Source: an uncultured Clostridiaceae bacterium (lineage in GTDB: Bacteria > Bacillota > Clostridia > Lachnospirales > Lachnospiraceae). Taken from it: a stretch of 54,233 nucleotides of DNA. The translations under genes were made by a program, and so were the position numbers. Each line of letters opens with the position of its first letter. The stretch's first letter is position 1. The notes under the pieces are model-generated. The model was not told the DNA's origin. It saw only the letters and a list, made by a program, of their open reading frames with translations, and did not search any database. The stretch spans positions 1 through 54,233 of the forward strand of contig CAUCBQ010000001.1 in the NCBI GenBank assembly GCA_958441075.1, read 5' to 3'. This document shows positions 42,657-52,190 of the stretch, piece after piece.

Positions 42657-43502
42657 TTACAGCAATCCCTGATACACGTCCCTTTTCGATATCCCCCGGT
42701 CCTTTGCAACTGCTTTCATTGCTTCTTTCTTATCCATCCCCTGAGCCAGATAATGCTCCATATGCTCTTCCAGCGTCAGAGCTTCCCAGGACTGCCTTGC
42801 TTCTTCCTGAATTTCCTGAACAGAACGGCCCCGGATCACGATTACGCACTCGCCCTTAGGTTCTTCCTCCTCATATACAGTCAGAGCCTCCGTAAATGAC
42901 GTTCTCCAGGCACTTTCAAACCGCTTTGTCAGCTCTCGGCAGATCGTAATATCCCTGTCTCCCATTGCCTCGTACAGATCCTTAAGGGTACTCTTTAAAT
43001 GGTGGGGCGCTTCATACAAGATAATGGTTCTGGTTTCATTTTTCAGTTCTTCCAAAATCCTCTGGCGCTCCTTTTTATCGCTCTTTTCCGCAGGCAGAAA
43101 AGCCTCAAAGCAGAACCGCCTGGTGGGAAGACCCGACATGGTAAGAGCCGTAATACAGGCAGCCGGCCCCGGAAGAGAGGTCACTGCAATCCCGGCCTCA
43201 TGGCACTGACGTACCAGCTCTTCTCCAGGATCGGAAATACCCGGTGTTCCCGCATCTGTAATCAGGGCAATATTTACCCCTTCCTTTAGCTTTTCCACCA
43301 GATATTTTGCCTTGTCTACCTTATTGTATTCGTGATAGCTGGTCATAGGCGTCTTTATCCCCAGATGATTTAACAGCTTAATGCTGTGACGGGTATCCTC
43401 TGCTGCAATCAGATCTGCCTCTTCCAGCGTCCGCACAACCCGATAGGTGATATCCTCCAGATTTCCAATAGGCGTTGCACACAAATATAATATTCCTGCC
43501 AT
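42657..43502 (-). CDS. rsmI: 16S rRNA (cytidine-1402-2'-O)-methyltransferase
   Basis: A 281-residue SAM-dependent methyltransferase of the tetrapyrrole methylase fold. It has LYLCATPIGNLEDITYR, AEDTRHSIKLLNHLGI, TDAGTPGISDPGEELVR and LPGPAACITALTMSGLP. It modifies C1402 of the ribosomal decoding centre. AAAGGAG precedes the ATG. Neighbours match the B. subtilis trmN-rsmI order. Confidence 0.96.
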   Translation of the reverse strand: MAGILYLCATPIGNLEDITYRVVRTLEEADLIAAEDTRHSIKLLNHLGIKTPMTSYHEYNKVDKAKYLVEKLKEGVNIALITDAGTPGISDPGEELVRQCHEAGIAVTSLPGPAACITALTMSGLPTRRFCFEAFLPAEKSDKKERQRILEELKNETRTIILYEAPHHLKSTLKDLYEAMGDRDITICRELTKRFESAWRTSFTEALTVYEEEEPKGECVIVIRGRSVQEIQEEARQSWEALTLEEHMEHYLAQGMDKKEAMKAVAKDRGISKRDVYQGLL

Positions 43503-43516
43503 GGTTCCAGCTCCTT

Positions 43517-44287
43517 TCAGTACCCGTAGGTAGTCCGTATTTCTTCGGAATATTCTCCGTTTTCGTCAAATACAATCACCGGCGCCTCTGCTTTTAAGAG
43601 AGCGCCGCCGCCGCGGACCGCCTCAATCAGCACCATATTGGCCTCCCTGTCCCTGTATGGATGGACAAACTTCATTCGCTTGGGCTCCAGACCGTGATTT
43701 TTCATGGTCTGGATAATTTCAATCAGCCGTCTTGGCCTGTGAACCATATAAAAACGGCCCCCCGGACGCAGCAGACGGGTTCCCTCCCTCACCACGTCCT
43801 CCAATGTACAGAGTACCTCATGGCGGGCGATGGCCTTGGCGTCTCCGGGATTTTTGATGCCGTGAGCGTCATTCATATAGGGCGGATTGCTGGTCACTAC
43901 ATCAAAAGAAGCCCGGGCAAAGAGCATCCCGGCCTCCTTTATGTCGCCTGTTACAATATCCACCTTTCCCTCCAGCCGGTTATATGCCACGCTTCTGCGG
44001 GCCATATCTGCGGATTCCTCCTGGATTTCCAATCCTGTAAAATGTTCTCCCTCCGTTTTGGCGCTTAAAAGAATAGGGATAATCCCGGTTCCTGTTCCCA
44101 GATCCAGAACCCGTTCCCCCTTCTTTACCGCCGCAAAGCCTGAGAGCAACACCGCATCCATTCCAAAGCAGAACGCTCCCTTTCTCTGGATGATCCCATA
44201 ATGATTCCTCTGCAGGTCATCAATCCGTTCATCGTCCCGCAGGCGGATTCCGCCTGCTTCCGTCCAGGTATGCTCTTTATTTATCAT
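43517..44287 (-). CDS. tRNA1(Val) adenine methyltransferase family protein (YabB/TrmN6)
   Basis: A 256-residue SAM-dependent methyltransferase with the SAM loop VLDLGTGTGIIP (about 60-71) and the N6-adenine-type active motif SNPPYMND (about 132-139). It belongs to the TrmN6/YabB group that methylates A37 of tRNA1(Val). Its ATG lies inside the end of yaaT (11-bp overlap). Confidence 0.92.
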   Translation of the reverse strand: MINKEHTWTEAGGIRLRDDERIDDLQRNHYGIIQRKGAFCFGMDAVLLSGFAAVKKGERVLDLGTGTGIIPILLSAKTEGEHFTGLEIQEESADMARRSVAYNRLEGKVDIVTGDIKEAGMLFARASFDVVTSNPPYMNDAHGIKNPGDAKAIARHEVLCTLEDVVREGTRLLRPGGRFYMVHRPRRLIEIIQTMKNHGLEPKRMKFVHPYRDREANMVLIEAVRGGGALLKAEAPVIVFDENGEYSEEIRTTYGY

Positions 44288-45212
44288 TGAGCTTTGACTT
44301 TCCTTCCTTTTTCTCCAGTGCTTCCAGTTTTTTCAGCTCCGTATCCGAATTTCCGCCGTCTTTAGCAGGGCGCTCCCCGTTTTTGCCCTTTTTCTTTCTG
44401 GGCTTAAACTTCAGCTCCTCTACCCTGTACTCACGAATCTCCTTCTCATCCCGGTCAACAACCACCACAACCTTTACAAGCTGACGCAGCACATTGACGC
44501 TGTGTACCTCTCCCTTTAAGCCGTCTGACGTTGTCACATAATCTCCAATCGCCGGAAGCCTGCTGTTTAACACCTCGTAGGTTTCTTCCTCATTTTTCAG
44601 GCAGCACATAAGACGGCCGCAGACACCTGAAATCTTGGTGGGATTTAAGGAAAGATTCTGCTCCTTTGCCATCTTGATTGATACGGGAATAAACTCGGAC
44701 AGATAGGAATGGCAGCACAGGGGCCTTCCACAGATTCCGATTCCGCCCATGATCTTTGTTTCATCCCTCACGCCTACCTGACGCAGCTCGATTCTGGTCT
44801 TAAATACACTTGCCAGATCCTTTACAAGCTCTCTGAAATCAATCCTTCCATCTGCTGTAAAATAAAACAGCACCTTGTTGTTGTCAAAGGTATATTCTGC
44901 ATCAATCAATTTCATCTCAAGCTTGTGCTTGCGGATCTTCTCCTGACAGATTTTAAACGCCTCTTTTTCCTTTTCCTTATTCCGGGTTTCCACTGCCCGG
45001 TCCTCGTCTGTAGCCATACGGATCACCGGCTTTAACGGCGGAACCACTTTTCCTTCCTCTACCTCCCGGTTTCCAAGCACTACATAACCGTATTCAATGC
45101 CCCTTGCCGTTTCAACGATCACATGATCGCCGGTTTTTATATCGCGGCCCGCCGGGTCAAAATAGTAAATTTTTCCTGCGGTCCGAAAACGAACGCCGAT
45201 AACTGTCAACAT
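44277..45212 (-). CDS. PSP1 domain protein, RicT/YaaT-like
   Basis: A 311-residue protein with a PSP1 domain and two cysteine groups, GICGRPLCCHSYL and GVCGRLMCCLKNEEE. In B. subtilis YaaT (RicT) forms an iron-sulfur-containing complex with YlbF and YmcA that directs RNase Y and affects sporulation and biofilm. A Lys/Glu-rich tail (about 270-311) is present. It sits between holB and trmN, as in B. subtilis. Confidence 0.93.
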   Translation of the reverse strand: MLTVIGVRFRTAGKIYYFDPAGRDIKTGDHVIVETARGIEYGYVVLGNREVEEGKVVPPLKPVIRMATDEDRAVETRNKEKEKEAFKICQEKIRKHKLEMKLIDAEYTFDNNKVLFYFTADGRIDFRELVKDLASVFKTRIELRQVGVRDETKIMGGIGICGRPLCCHSYLSEFIPVSIKMAKEQNLSLNPTKISGVCGRLMCCLKNEEETYEVLNSRLPAIGDYVTTSDGLKGEVHSVNVLRQLVKVVVVVDRDEKEIREYRVEELKFKPRKKKGKNGERPAKDGGNSDTELKKLEALEKKEGKSKLNDK

Positions 45213-45245
45213 AAATTCTCCTTTATACTGTATTTGCTGTCACTT

Positions 45246-46235
45246 TCAGTTTTCCTTCATCACAAGGAGCATAAGCTCCATCACAAGCTCCATATTTACA
45301 TTGGCATCCAGACGTACTCTGGCCTTATCAATGGCTGCCAGTATCCGTTCCATCCCCTCATATCCGCTTAAAGCTGCGATCTGTTTTACAGTAGAAAACT
45401 CATCTTTAAAGATCAGAAGATTAATATCCTTTGTAGTCTTATACATCAGAATATCTCTGTACCACATCTGCATAAAATCCAGACAGTCATGAAGCTCCAG
45501 ATTGTCCTCCTTTAATTTGCGGATATAATTTAACAGTTCAGAAATATCCATATCCTTTAAGTGCTTTAAAAGATGAAGGATTTCCTCATACATGAGCTTA
45601 AACTCCTCCGAATCCGCCAGATGAATAGCCTTTCCCAGATTTCCTCTGGCAAAGGCAGCATAGATCTCAGCCTGGGACTCTTCCACCTTTAATGACTGTA
45701 TCAGATATTCCTTTACCACCGAATCACGCAGGGGCTTAAGCTTCAGCTGTACGCACCTGGAAAGAATGGTGGGAAGGAAGGCGTCCGGATTCGTAGTAAG
45801 AAGCAGAATCACTGCATAGGAGGGCGGCTCTTCAATGGTTTTAAGAAGGGCATTCTGAGCCTGAACCGTCATTTTTTCCGCTTCATCTACAATGTAAATC
45901 TTATAATAGCTGCTGTAGGGCCGGACCATAATCGTATTATTAATCTGTTCCCTGATATCATCCACGCCAATACTGGCAGGTTTTTCATGGGTCACATAGA
46001 TCAGATCCGGATGATTGCCCGAAAGCACCTGCTTACAGGCATGGCACTGCATACAGGGCTCCTGTTTTCCCTTTTCACACAAAAGGCTCAGCGCAAAGGC
46101 ATTTGCAAGGGATTTACGTCCCATTCCCGCTTCACCGCTGAGTATATACGCATGAGAGACCTTCCCTGTTTCCACTGCATTTTTAAAATGCTCTTTAATC
46201 TGCTCATGTCCCAGAATATCCTTAAAAACCAGCAT
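45246..46235 (-). CDS. holB: DNA polymerase III subunit delta'
   Basis: A 329-residue clamp-loader subunit with ILSGEAGMGRKSLANAFA at the P-loop position, a zinc site CxxC type (EPCMQCHACKQ), DEAEKMTVQAQNALLKTIEEPP and the SRC motif in TILSRCVQLK. The start at 46235 has AAAGGGGG upstream; a longer frame to 46283 lacks support. It works with DnaX, also encoded in this window. Confidence 0.94.
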   Translation of the reverse strand: MLVFKDILGHEQIKEHFKNAVETGKVSHAYILSGEAGMGRKSLANAFALSLLCEKGKQEPCMQCHACKQVLSGNHPDLIYVTHEKPASIGVDDIREQINNTIMVRPYSSYYKIYIVDEAEKMTVQAQNALLKTIEEPPSYAVILLLTTNPDAFLPTILSRCVQLKLKPLRDSVVKEYLIQSLKVEESQAEIYAAFARGNLGKAIHLADSEEFKLMYEEILHLLKHLKDMDISELLNYIRKLKEDNLELHDCLDFMQMWYRDILMYKTTKDINLLIFKDEFSTVKQIAALSGYEGMERILAAIDKARVRLDANVNMELVMELMLLVMKEN

Positions 46236-46317
46236 CTGCCATACCCCCTTTGGTTGCTTTTTATGCTTTAACCAGTATAGCATAACTTAATTTTGATGTA
46301 TAGCCTTTTAATATGGC

Positions 46318-46358
46318 AAAAAGCCTGTACAGGCCGCACTTCTCTGCAGCCTGCACAG
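46318..46358 (-). terminator. Terminator after uxuB
   Basis: Minus-strand CTGTGCAGGC (46349-46358) pairs with GCCTGTACAG (46325-46334) with one wobble, followed by GCTTTTTG. It ends the uxuA-uxuB unit. Confidence 0.75.
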
Positions 46359-46387
46359 ACTTTCCGACTGTTTTTATTAAATTCAAA

Positions 46388-47998
46388 TTATGCCAGATAT
46401 TTCTTCAGAACGTTTCTGACAGCGCCCGGTCCGGCAATTTCTTCTAAGAACATCTCTTCAATCCGCTCTCCGATACCGGCTTCATAAAGATCAATACCAA
46501 AAATATTTGCGTTTGATAAAATGCTCTTTAACTGACCGGTATAGGTCTCCGGCTTTCCTACCACAATTCCCTCCAGCTGCTTTGTCAGTTCAGGAACCAT
46601 AGGGTCGGCAGACAGCTCAAATGCCTTGCCTTCATCATCTACTGCCAGAAGGTAACGGCACCAGCCTGCGATTGCCAGAGGAATTGCAGTCAGCTTCTTC
46701 GCATCGCCGTACTGCGCTACATAAGATTTGATTGTCTCGCCATAGCGGATACCTACCTTCTGGGATGTATCAGTTGCGATACGCTGAGGTGTATCAGGCA
46801 TAAATGGATTCGGAATTCTTACCTGAATTACTTCATTTACAAAATCTACAGGAGAAAGAATGCCCGGATCTGTAACAACCGGCATACCCTCTACAGGACC
46901 GATCTGATGTACAAGCTTATTCAGCTGCTCATCCTTCATCTCATCTGCAATCAGGTCATATCCCAGTACGCAGCCATAAACGGCAAGAGCGGTATGGAGC
47001 GGATTCAGACAGGTTGTTACCTTCATACGCTCTACCTTATTTACCGTATCACGGTCTGTCATATATACGCCGGCCTTCTCAAGAGCAGGTCTTCCATTGG
47101 GGAATTTATCCTCGATAACCAGATACTGGGGTCCCTCTGCATTGACAAAAGGAGCAATGTAGGTCTTTTTGGAAGTAATAACCGGAGCCATATCCTCAAT
47201 TCCGGCCTTTTCCAGCTCCTGGCATACAGAGTCAGCAGGTCTTGGGGTAATTTTATCAATCATGGACCATGGGAAGGAAACCTGTGCCTCATCTGTGATG
47301 TAGGCTACAAAATCATCCTCTACAAAGCCCTTTTTGCTCCACTCTTTTGCCATGGTTACGATAGAGCTCTGGAGCTTCTCGCCATTATGAGAGCAGTTAT
47401 CCATGGAAACCACTGCCAGAGGATACTTTCCTGCCTTATAGCGCTCATAAAGCAGAGCGCACACAACTGCCATGGCAGAACCTGCCTTCTCCGGTCCGTT
47501 ATCAATATCAGCCTGAATGAACGGGAAATAAGAGCCGTCTGCTCCCTTTAATGCATATCCCTTTTCTGTAATGGTAAAGGAAATCATCTGCAGGCCGGGA
47601 TTTACAAAAATCTCTTTCAGGCGGTTCCACTGGGATGCGTCGTTAGACTGTGCCTTGATAGCCTCTGTTAAGGAACCCAGCACTCTCTTATCGGTTGAAC
47701 CGTCAGCCTTTAAGGTTACTGCCAGAACCAGATTGTCATAGGGTGCATAAATCTTGTCAACAACGTCAAAATCGAAGGTTTCAACACAGGTAATTCCCTT
47801 TGAAGCTTCGCCATTTGCAATTAAAGTATCTGCAATGCCGCCGATAAAGATACGGAAGATATTTCCGGCTCCAAAATGAACCCAGACCGGAGACTTCTTT
47901 GTTTCTTCTGCAACTGCTGCAATGTCATATGCAGGAAGAGCGACTCCCGCTTTCTCCCACTGTTCTTTTTCTTTTAAGCCGTTTAATGTTAATTTCAT
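46388..47998 (-). CDS. uxuB: D-mannonate oxidoreductase (fructuronate reductase)
   Basis: A 536-residue member of the long-chain mannitol dehydrogenase family that interconverts D-fructuronate and D-mannonate with NAD(H). It has VHFGAGNIFRIFIG for cofactor binding, SMDNCSHNGEKL and KVTTCLNPLHTALA with the catalytic lysine-histidine region. It starts 2 bp after uxuA, the usual hexuronate pathway partner. Confidence 0.92.
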   Translation of the reverse strand: MKLTLNGLKEKEQWEKAGVALPAYDIAAVAEETKKSPVWVHFGAGNIFRIFIGGIADTLIANGEASKGITCVETFDFDVVDKIYAPYDNLVLAVTLKADGSTDKRVLGSLTEAIKAQSNDASQWNRLKEIFVNPGLQMISFTITEKGYALKGADGSYFPFIQADIDNGPEKAGSAMAVVCALLYERYKAGKYPLAVVSMDNCSHNGEKLQSSIVTMAKEWSKKGFVEDDFVAYITDEAQVSFPWSMIDKITPRPADSVCQELEKAGIEDMAPVITSKKTYIAPFVNAEGPQYLVIEDKFPNGRPALEKAGVYMTDRDTVNKVERMKVTTCLNPLHTALAVYGCVLGYDLIADEMKDEQLNKLVHQIGPVEGMPVVTDPGILSPVDFVNEVIQVRIPNPFMPDTPQRIATDTSQKVGIRYGETIKSYVAQYGDAKKLTAIPLAIAGWCRYLLAVDDEGKAFELSADPMVPELTKQLEGIVVGKPETYTGQLKSILSNANIFGIDLYEAGIGERIEEMFLEEIAGPGAVRNVLKKYLA

Positions 47999-48000
47999 TC

Positions 48001-49074
48001 TTAACCCCTCTTTGCGTTCTTGTCAATTGCTTCCCAAAGACCCTGAAGATAGCAGGCTCCCAACGCTCTGTCATACAGACCATATCCCGGCATAGCAACC
48101 TCTCCCCAGATCATTCTTCCGTGGTCAGGACGGATGCAGCCGTCAAATCCGGTGTCGTATAAGGTCTTCATGATCTCATACATATCCTTGGAGCCGTCAG
48201 AGGACAGGTGAGCAGCCTCCTCGAAATCTCTGTCGCTGTTATACTTTACATTTCTTACATGGGCAAATGGAATTCTGCCCTTTGCCATACGGATAATCTC
48301 ACAGATATCATTTTCAGGATTGGAACCCAGAGAACCTGTACACAGAGTTAAGCCGTTGTATGGCTTGTCCACTGCCTTTAACAGACGCTCGATTGTCTCC
48401 TTATTTCTCACGATTCTTGGAAGTCCGAAAATAGGCCATGCCGGATCATCCTGATGAATTCCCATATGGATGTCGTATTTCTCACATACCGGGCCGATTG
48501 CCTCCAGGAAATATACCAGATTGTTAAACAGTTTCTCTGAATCTACATCTTTATATGCATCAAATAATGCTTTCAGCTTTTCAAGACGCTCTGGCTCCCA
48601 GCCTGGCATTACAAAGCCGTTGGACATCTTTTCAATGGACTCTCTCATATGCTCAGGATCAATCTGGTCAATCACATCCTGATTATATGCAAGCACGGTA
48701 GAGCCGTCGGGTCTTTTTCTGGCAAGATCAGAACGGGTCCAGTCAAATACAGGCATAAAGTTGTAGCATACCATATGAATGCCTGCTTTTCCCAGATTCT
48801 CAAGGGTTGTAATATAGTTCTTAATGTGCTCGTCACGCTTTTCAGTTCCGATCTTAATATCATCAGAAACATTTACGGATTCAATACCCATAATAGACAG
48901 GCCGGCATCCTCAACCGTCTTCTTTAACTCTGCGATCTCTGCCTCTTCCCATACCTCTCCGGGCATCTTTCCCATAAGAGTTGTGATAACTCCCTTTACT
49001 CCGGGGATCTGACGGATCTGCTCCAGAGTTACACTGTCATAGCCTGGTCCATACCAACGTAATGTCATGTTCAT
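48001..49074 (-). CDS. uxuA: Mannonate dehydratase
   Basis: A 357-residue TIM-barrel enzyme converting D-mannonate to 2-keto-3-deoxygluconate. It begins MNMTLRWYGPGYDSVTLEQIRQIPGVKGVITTL and contains HQDDPAWPIFGLPRI and RPDHGRMIWGE, with metal-binding His, Cys and Asp residues. GGAGG precedes the ATG. No kdgK or kdgA is in the window. Confidence 0.95.
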   Translation of the reverse strand: MNMTLRWYGPGYDSVTLEQIRQIPGVKGVITTLMGKMPGEVWEEAEIAELKKTVEDAGLSIMGIESVNVSDDIKIGTEKRDEHIKNYITTLENLGKAGIHMVCYNFMPVFDWTRSDLARKRPDGSTVLAYNQDVIDQIDPEHMRESIEKMSNGFVMPGWEPERLEKLKALFDAYKDVDSEKLFNNLVYFLEAIGPVCEKYDIHMGIHQDDPAWPIFGLPRIVRNKETIERLLKAVDKPYNGLTLCTGSLGSNPENDICEIIRMAKGRIPFAHVRNVKYNSDRDFEEAAHLSSDGSKDMYEIMKTLYDTGFDGCIRPDHGRMIWGEVAMPGYGLYDRALGACYLQGLWEAIDKNAKRG

Positions 49075-49147
49075 AATGTTCTACCTCCATATATTTAATT
49101 TTGTTGCTTCATCATTTTGGGCCTGATAACGCTCTTACTTGTATGGT

Positions 49148-49173
49148 AGTATAAAATTGCAAATTGTTCAATA
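49148..49173. promoter_or_regulatory. uxuA promoter region with candidate GntR site
   Basis: The minus-strand -10 TATACT (49148-49153) lacks a clear -35 box. Next to it is the imperfect palindrome ATTGCAAATTGTTCAAT (49156-49172). Its right side TTGTTCAATA (49164-49173) recurs exactly at 49289-49298, downstream of the divergent promoter. The shared word is a candidate site for the GntR regulator encoded nearby. Confidence 0.45.
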
Positions 49174-49245
49174 TGTAATTTTTTATAAAAATTGACCATC
49201 TGATTTATTTATTCTGTACATATTATTTTTTATACCTCTCATATA

Positions 49246-49298
49246 TTGACTTTTGTCCCGTTGAGTTTTAGTATAGGTAGTATGTAAGTTGTTCAATA
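49246..49298 (+). promoter_or_regulatory. Promoter of the zinc dehydrogenase-GntR unit with candidate site
   Basis: Plus-strand TTGACT (49246-49251), 17 bp, TAGTAT (49269-49274). The word TTGTTCAATA (49289-49298) lies at about +9 to +18, a good repressor position. The same word is in the uxuA promoter. Confidence 0.6.
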
Positions 49299-49332
49299 AA
49301 ACCCGTTATCGGCAAAAGGAGTGTGTATTTTA

Positions 49333-50355
49333 ATGAAAGCTGTACAAATTGTAAAGCCTGAGGATCTGAGAGTAATTGATATTGAAAAGCCTGTTATTGA
49401 CGAAAAAAACAATGTTCTTGTAAAAATGACTGCAGCCGGTATCTGCGGTTCTGACATGGGAATCTACCATGGTACCAATGCCGCAGCCACCTATCCCCGG
49501 ATCATCGGCCACGAGATGGTCGGACGTGTGGATCAGGTTGGCCCAAATGTTAAAAACCTGAAGGTTGGCGACCGTGTAATTATCAACCAGGTAACCAGCT
49601 GCGGCCACTGCTATCCCTGCCGCATGGGCCGCGGAAACGTATGCGACCATCTGGCAATCCGCGGCGTCCATATTGACGGCGGTTACCGGGAATTTATGGC
49701 TGTTCCTGAAAGCGACTGCTATATTTTACCGGATTCCCTGTCTGATACAGACGCTATTATGATCGAGCCTACTACCATCGGAATCCAGTCCTGTACACGG
49801 GCTCAGCTTGAAAAGGATGATATGCTGCTGATTTATGGGTCCGGAGCACTGGGAAGCACCATATTAAAGGTAGCCCGCCTTCTCTGCGACCATATCATTG
49901 TAGCAGATATTATGGATGACAAACTGGAAATCGCCAGACAGAACGGCGCTAAATATACAATCAATCCACTGAAAGAGGATCTCACAGAAAAAATCAAGGA
50001 ATATACCGAGGGCCACGGAAGCACCGTTTCCATCGATTCCGCCTGCACTAAGGATTCTCTCATTACGCTTTTAAAAGCAACAGGAAATGCCGGCCGCGTA
50101 ATTACCATGGGCTTTTCCGTAGCTCCTACCGAGGTAAATCAGTTCCTGATCACCTCCAAGGAACTGGATGTCCGGGGCTCCAGACTTCAGAATAAGATGT
50201 TCGGCAAAGCCATTGAACTGATCAACGAGGGCAAGCTGGATCTGAACGGCACCGTTTCACATACATTCCCGCTGATCCGTGCTCAGGAAGCATTTGACTT
50301 TAACGACAGCCATGATCCGTCTATCCGCAAGATTGCCCTTACCTTTGACTTCTAA
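49333..50355 (+). CDS. Zinc-dependent alcohol dehydrogenase, possible L-gulonate/L-galactonate 5-dehydrogenase
   Basis: A 340-residue medium-chain dehydrogenase. The catalytic zinc site includes Cys38 (AGICGSD) and GHE at 59-61. The structural zinc cysteines are C90, C93, C96 and C104. The NAD-binding loop is YGSGALGS. The arrangement divergent from uxuA-uxuB suggests it oxidises a hexonate such as L-gulonate to D-fructuronate, as do LgoD/RspB-type enzymes, but this is inference. The start at 49333 is chosen over GTG 49321, which sits too close to AAAGGAG. Confidence 0.85.
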   Translation: MKAVQIVKPEDLRVIDIEKPVIDEKNNVLVKMTAAGICGSDMGIYHGTNAAATYPRIIGHEMVGRVDQVGPNVKNLKVGDRVIINQVTSCGHCYPCRMGRGNVCDHLAIRGVHIDGGYREFMAVPESDCYILPDSLSDTDAIMIEPTTIGIQSCTRAQLEKDDMLLIYGSGALGSTILKVARLLCDHIIVADIMDDKLEIARQNGAKYTINPLKEDLTEKIKEYTEGHGSTVSIDSACTKDSLITLLKATGNAGRVITMGFSVAPTEVNQFLITSKELDVRGSRLQNKMFGKAIELINEGKLDLNGTVSHTFPLIRAQEAFDFNDSHDPSIRKIALTFDF

Positions 50356-50382
50356 TTATCACGTTTAAAGAAGGGATACATC

Positions 50383-51063
50383 ATGAAACTTTTAGAACGG
50401 CGGCCTTCTGAAAAGGCTCGTTCCTATGCCATACGCGTACTTCTCCACAACATCACTGCCCTGGAGCTTCCTCCGGGCAGCTCTGTCAGCGAAAACGAAG
50501 TATCTTCTGTCATGAACATATCCCGAACTCCCGTGCGGGAAGCCCTTATTGAGCTTTCCCGCATGGATCTTGTAGATATTCTTCCCAAACGGGGCAGTTT
50601 TATTTCCAAAATCGATTATGGACTGATTGAAGAATCTCGTTTTATGCGTCTCGTACTTGAAACAGCGATTGTAAAGCTTGCATGCGAGCAGGGAATTTCA
50701 CCCTCCTATATGGAGCAGCTGGAGGAGAACCTCAGGCAGGAATCCTCACTGTCCAATTCACAGGACTTTTCCGTCCAACTGGAGCTTGACAACCGCTTCC
50801 ATCAGCTTCTTTTTGAATCTGTGGGCAAATCCCGCACCTTTGACGTCATCTATTCCCAAATGATCCATTTTGACCGCCTTCGGATTCTGTCCTTAAAATC
50901 CTGGCAGGATGCACGGGTAGTGAAGGACCATCAGAATATTCTGTATGCCATCAGCCAAAAGGACTCTGAACTGGCGGAAATGCTTATCACCCGCCATTTA
51001 ACCCGGTTTCAAATCGAAAAAACAGAGCTGACCAAACGATATCCTGATTATTTTGTGCTTTAA
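50383..51063 (+). CDS. GntR family regulator (FCD type), probable hexuronate operon regulator
   Basis: A 226-residue regulator. The winged helix (about 8-78) has NEVSSVMNISRTPVREALIELSRMDLV, and the FCD domain (about 85-215) has ELDNRFHQLLFES. It follows the zinc dehydrogenase by 27 bp on the same transcript and lies amid hexuronate genes, like UxuR/ExuR in E. coli. The repeated word TTGTTCAATA in both divergent promoters is a candidate target. Confidence 0.9.
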   Translation: MKLLERRPSEKARSYAIRVLLHNITALELPPGSSVSENEVSSVMNISRTPVREALIELSRMDLVDILPKRGSFISKIDYGLIEESRFMRLVLETAIVKLACEQGISPSYMEQLEENLRQESSLSNSQDFSVQLELDNRFHQLLFESVGKSRTFDVIYSQMIHFDRLRILSLKSWQDARVVKDHQNILYAISQKDSELAEMLITRHLTRFQIEKTELTKRYPDYFVL

Positions 51064-51071
51064 TACAGCAT

Positions 51072-51120
51072 AAAGAATGCCGTTCAATCATCAGTTTTTG
51101 ATGACGAACGGCATTCTTTT
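51072..51120 (+). terminator. Terminator after the GntR gene
   Basis: AAAGAATGCCGTTC (51072-51085) pairs with GAACGGCATTCTTT (51106-51119), a 14-bp perfect stem with A/T ends. It lies between convergent genes and likely works in both directions. Confidence 0.9.
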
Positions 51121-51145
51121 CTCCTCAATTTATATCTGCCAGTTT

Positions 51146-52174
51146 TTAAACAGACTTATCTACTTTTACAACTACCTTCATGTAATTTCCAGGATTCTTT
51201 TCAATGTCCCTGATTGTATCAGGCGCCTCATCCAGAGAAATTGTCTTTGTCAAAATCTTTGCCACATCTACCTTCTTTGTATAGATCAGCTCGATTGCTT
51301 CTTCAAATTCTCCTGCACTTGTACGCGCTCCGCGAATATCAATTTCCTTACGTGTTATGATATCGGTAGGAATTGAGGTCTCTCTTGGCGGCCAGCCGGT
51401 AAGAGTGATTCTTCCCGCATTGCTGACAAGGTCAAGACTGGAACGAATTGCGGCATTGGACCCGCTGCACTCCATAACCTGCTGTGCCATCATTCCTCCG
51501 GTAATTTCACTTACTCTGACAGCTGCATCTTCTTCTCCGGAATTAATTACATACTCAATACCAAGCTCTTTTGCAAAGTCCAGACGCTCCTGTACAAGAT
51601 CCAGAAGAATTGCATGTGCACCGTAAGCCTGCGCAATCATACCTGCCAAAAGGCCAATGGGACCTGCTCCGATAATCGCGCAGTACTCTCCTGCCTTTAA
51701 TCCTCCTCTGTGGATTCCGTGAAGAGAAATAGTCAGAGGCTCTGCCATTGCAGCATCTGTCCAGTCCATATCCTCCGGCATTTTCACTAACATATCTGCC
51801 GGATGGCAGAAGTACTCCGCCATTCCGCCGTCAATATGTACGCCCAGCACCTTAAGGCTTGTACAGCAGTTTGTACGTCCGATGGAACATGGATAGCACT
51901 CTCCACAATAAATATAAGGATCTACAATAACTTTATCGCCCGGCTTTAATCCCTTTGGATTATCTGCTGGGATTTCCTCTACAATACCAGCCAGCTCATG
52001 TCCAATGATTCTGGGATAGGATACCAGCGTATTAGTTCCGCGGAAAGCTCCTATATCGCTTCCGCAGATACCAGCTGTAACAATGCGGATCAGCGCCTCA
52101 CCCGGCCCCGGAACAGGCTTTTCCAGCTCTACGCAGTCTACATTTCTGGGCTCTGCCAGTTTAATTCCTTTCAT
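51146..52174 (-). CDS. Zinc-dependent alcohol dehydrogenase, polyol/hexonate type
   Basis: A 342-residue medium-chain dehydrogenase with the AGICGSD catalytic cysteine, IIGHELAG, the structural zinc motif beginning CGECYPC, and GAGPIGLLAG for NAD binding. It is a paralogue of the enzyme at 49333 and likely oxidises a related sugar acid or polyol. Start 52174 is chosen for GGAGGAG; the frame to 52201 overlaps the upstream gene. It ends the minus-strand run with the YhcH and Ldh-family genes. Confidence 0.85.
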   Translation of the reverse strand: MKGIKLAEPRNVDCVELEKPVPGPGEALIRIVTAGICGSDIGAFRGTNTLVSYPRIIGHELAGIVEEIPADNPKGLKPGDKVIVDPYIYCGECYPCSIGRTNCCTSLKVLGVHIDGGMAEYFCHPADMLVKMPEDMDWTDAAMAEPLTISLHGIHRGGLKAGEYCAIIGAGPIGLLAGMIAQAYGAHAILLDLVQERLDFAKELGIEYVINSGEEDAAVRVSEITGGMMAQQVMECSGSNAAIRSSLDLVSNAGRITLTGWPPRETSIPTDIITRKEIDIRGARTSAGEFEEAIELIYTKKVDVAKILTKTISLDEAPDTIRDIEKNPGNYMKVVVKVDKSV

Positions 52175-52190
52175 CTTTTCTCCTCCATTA

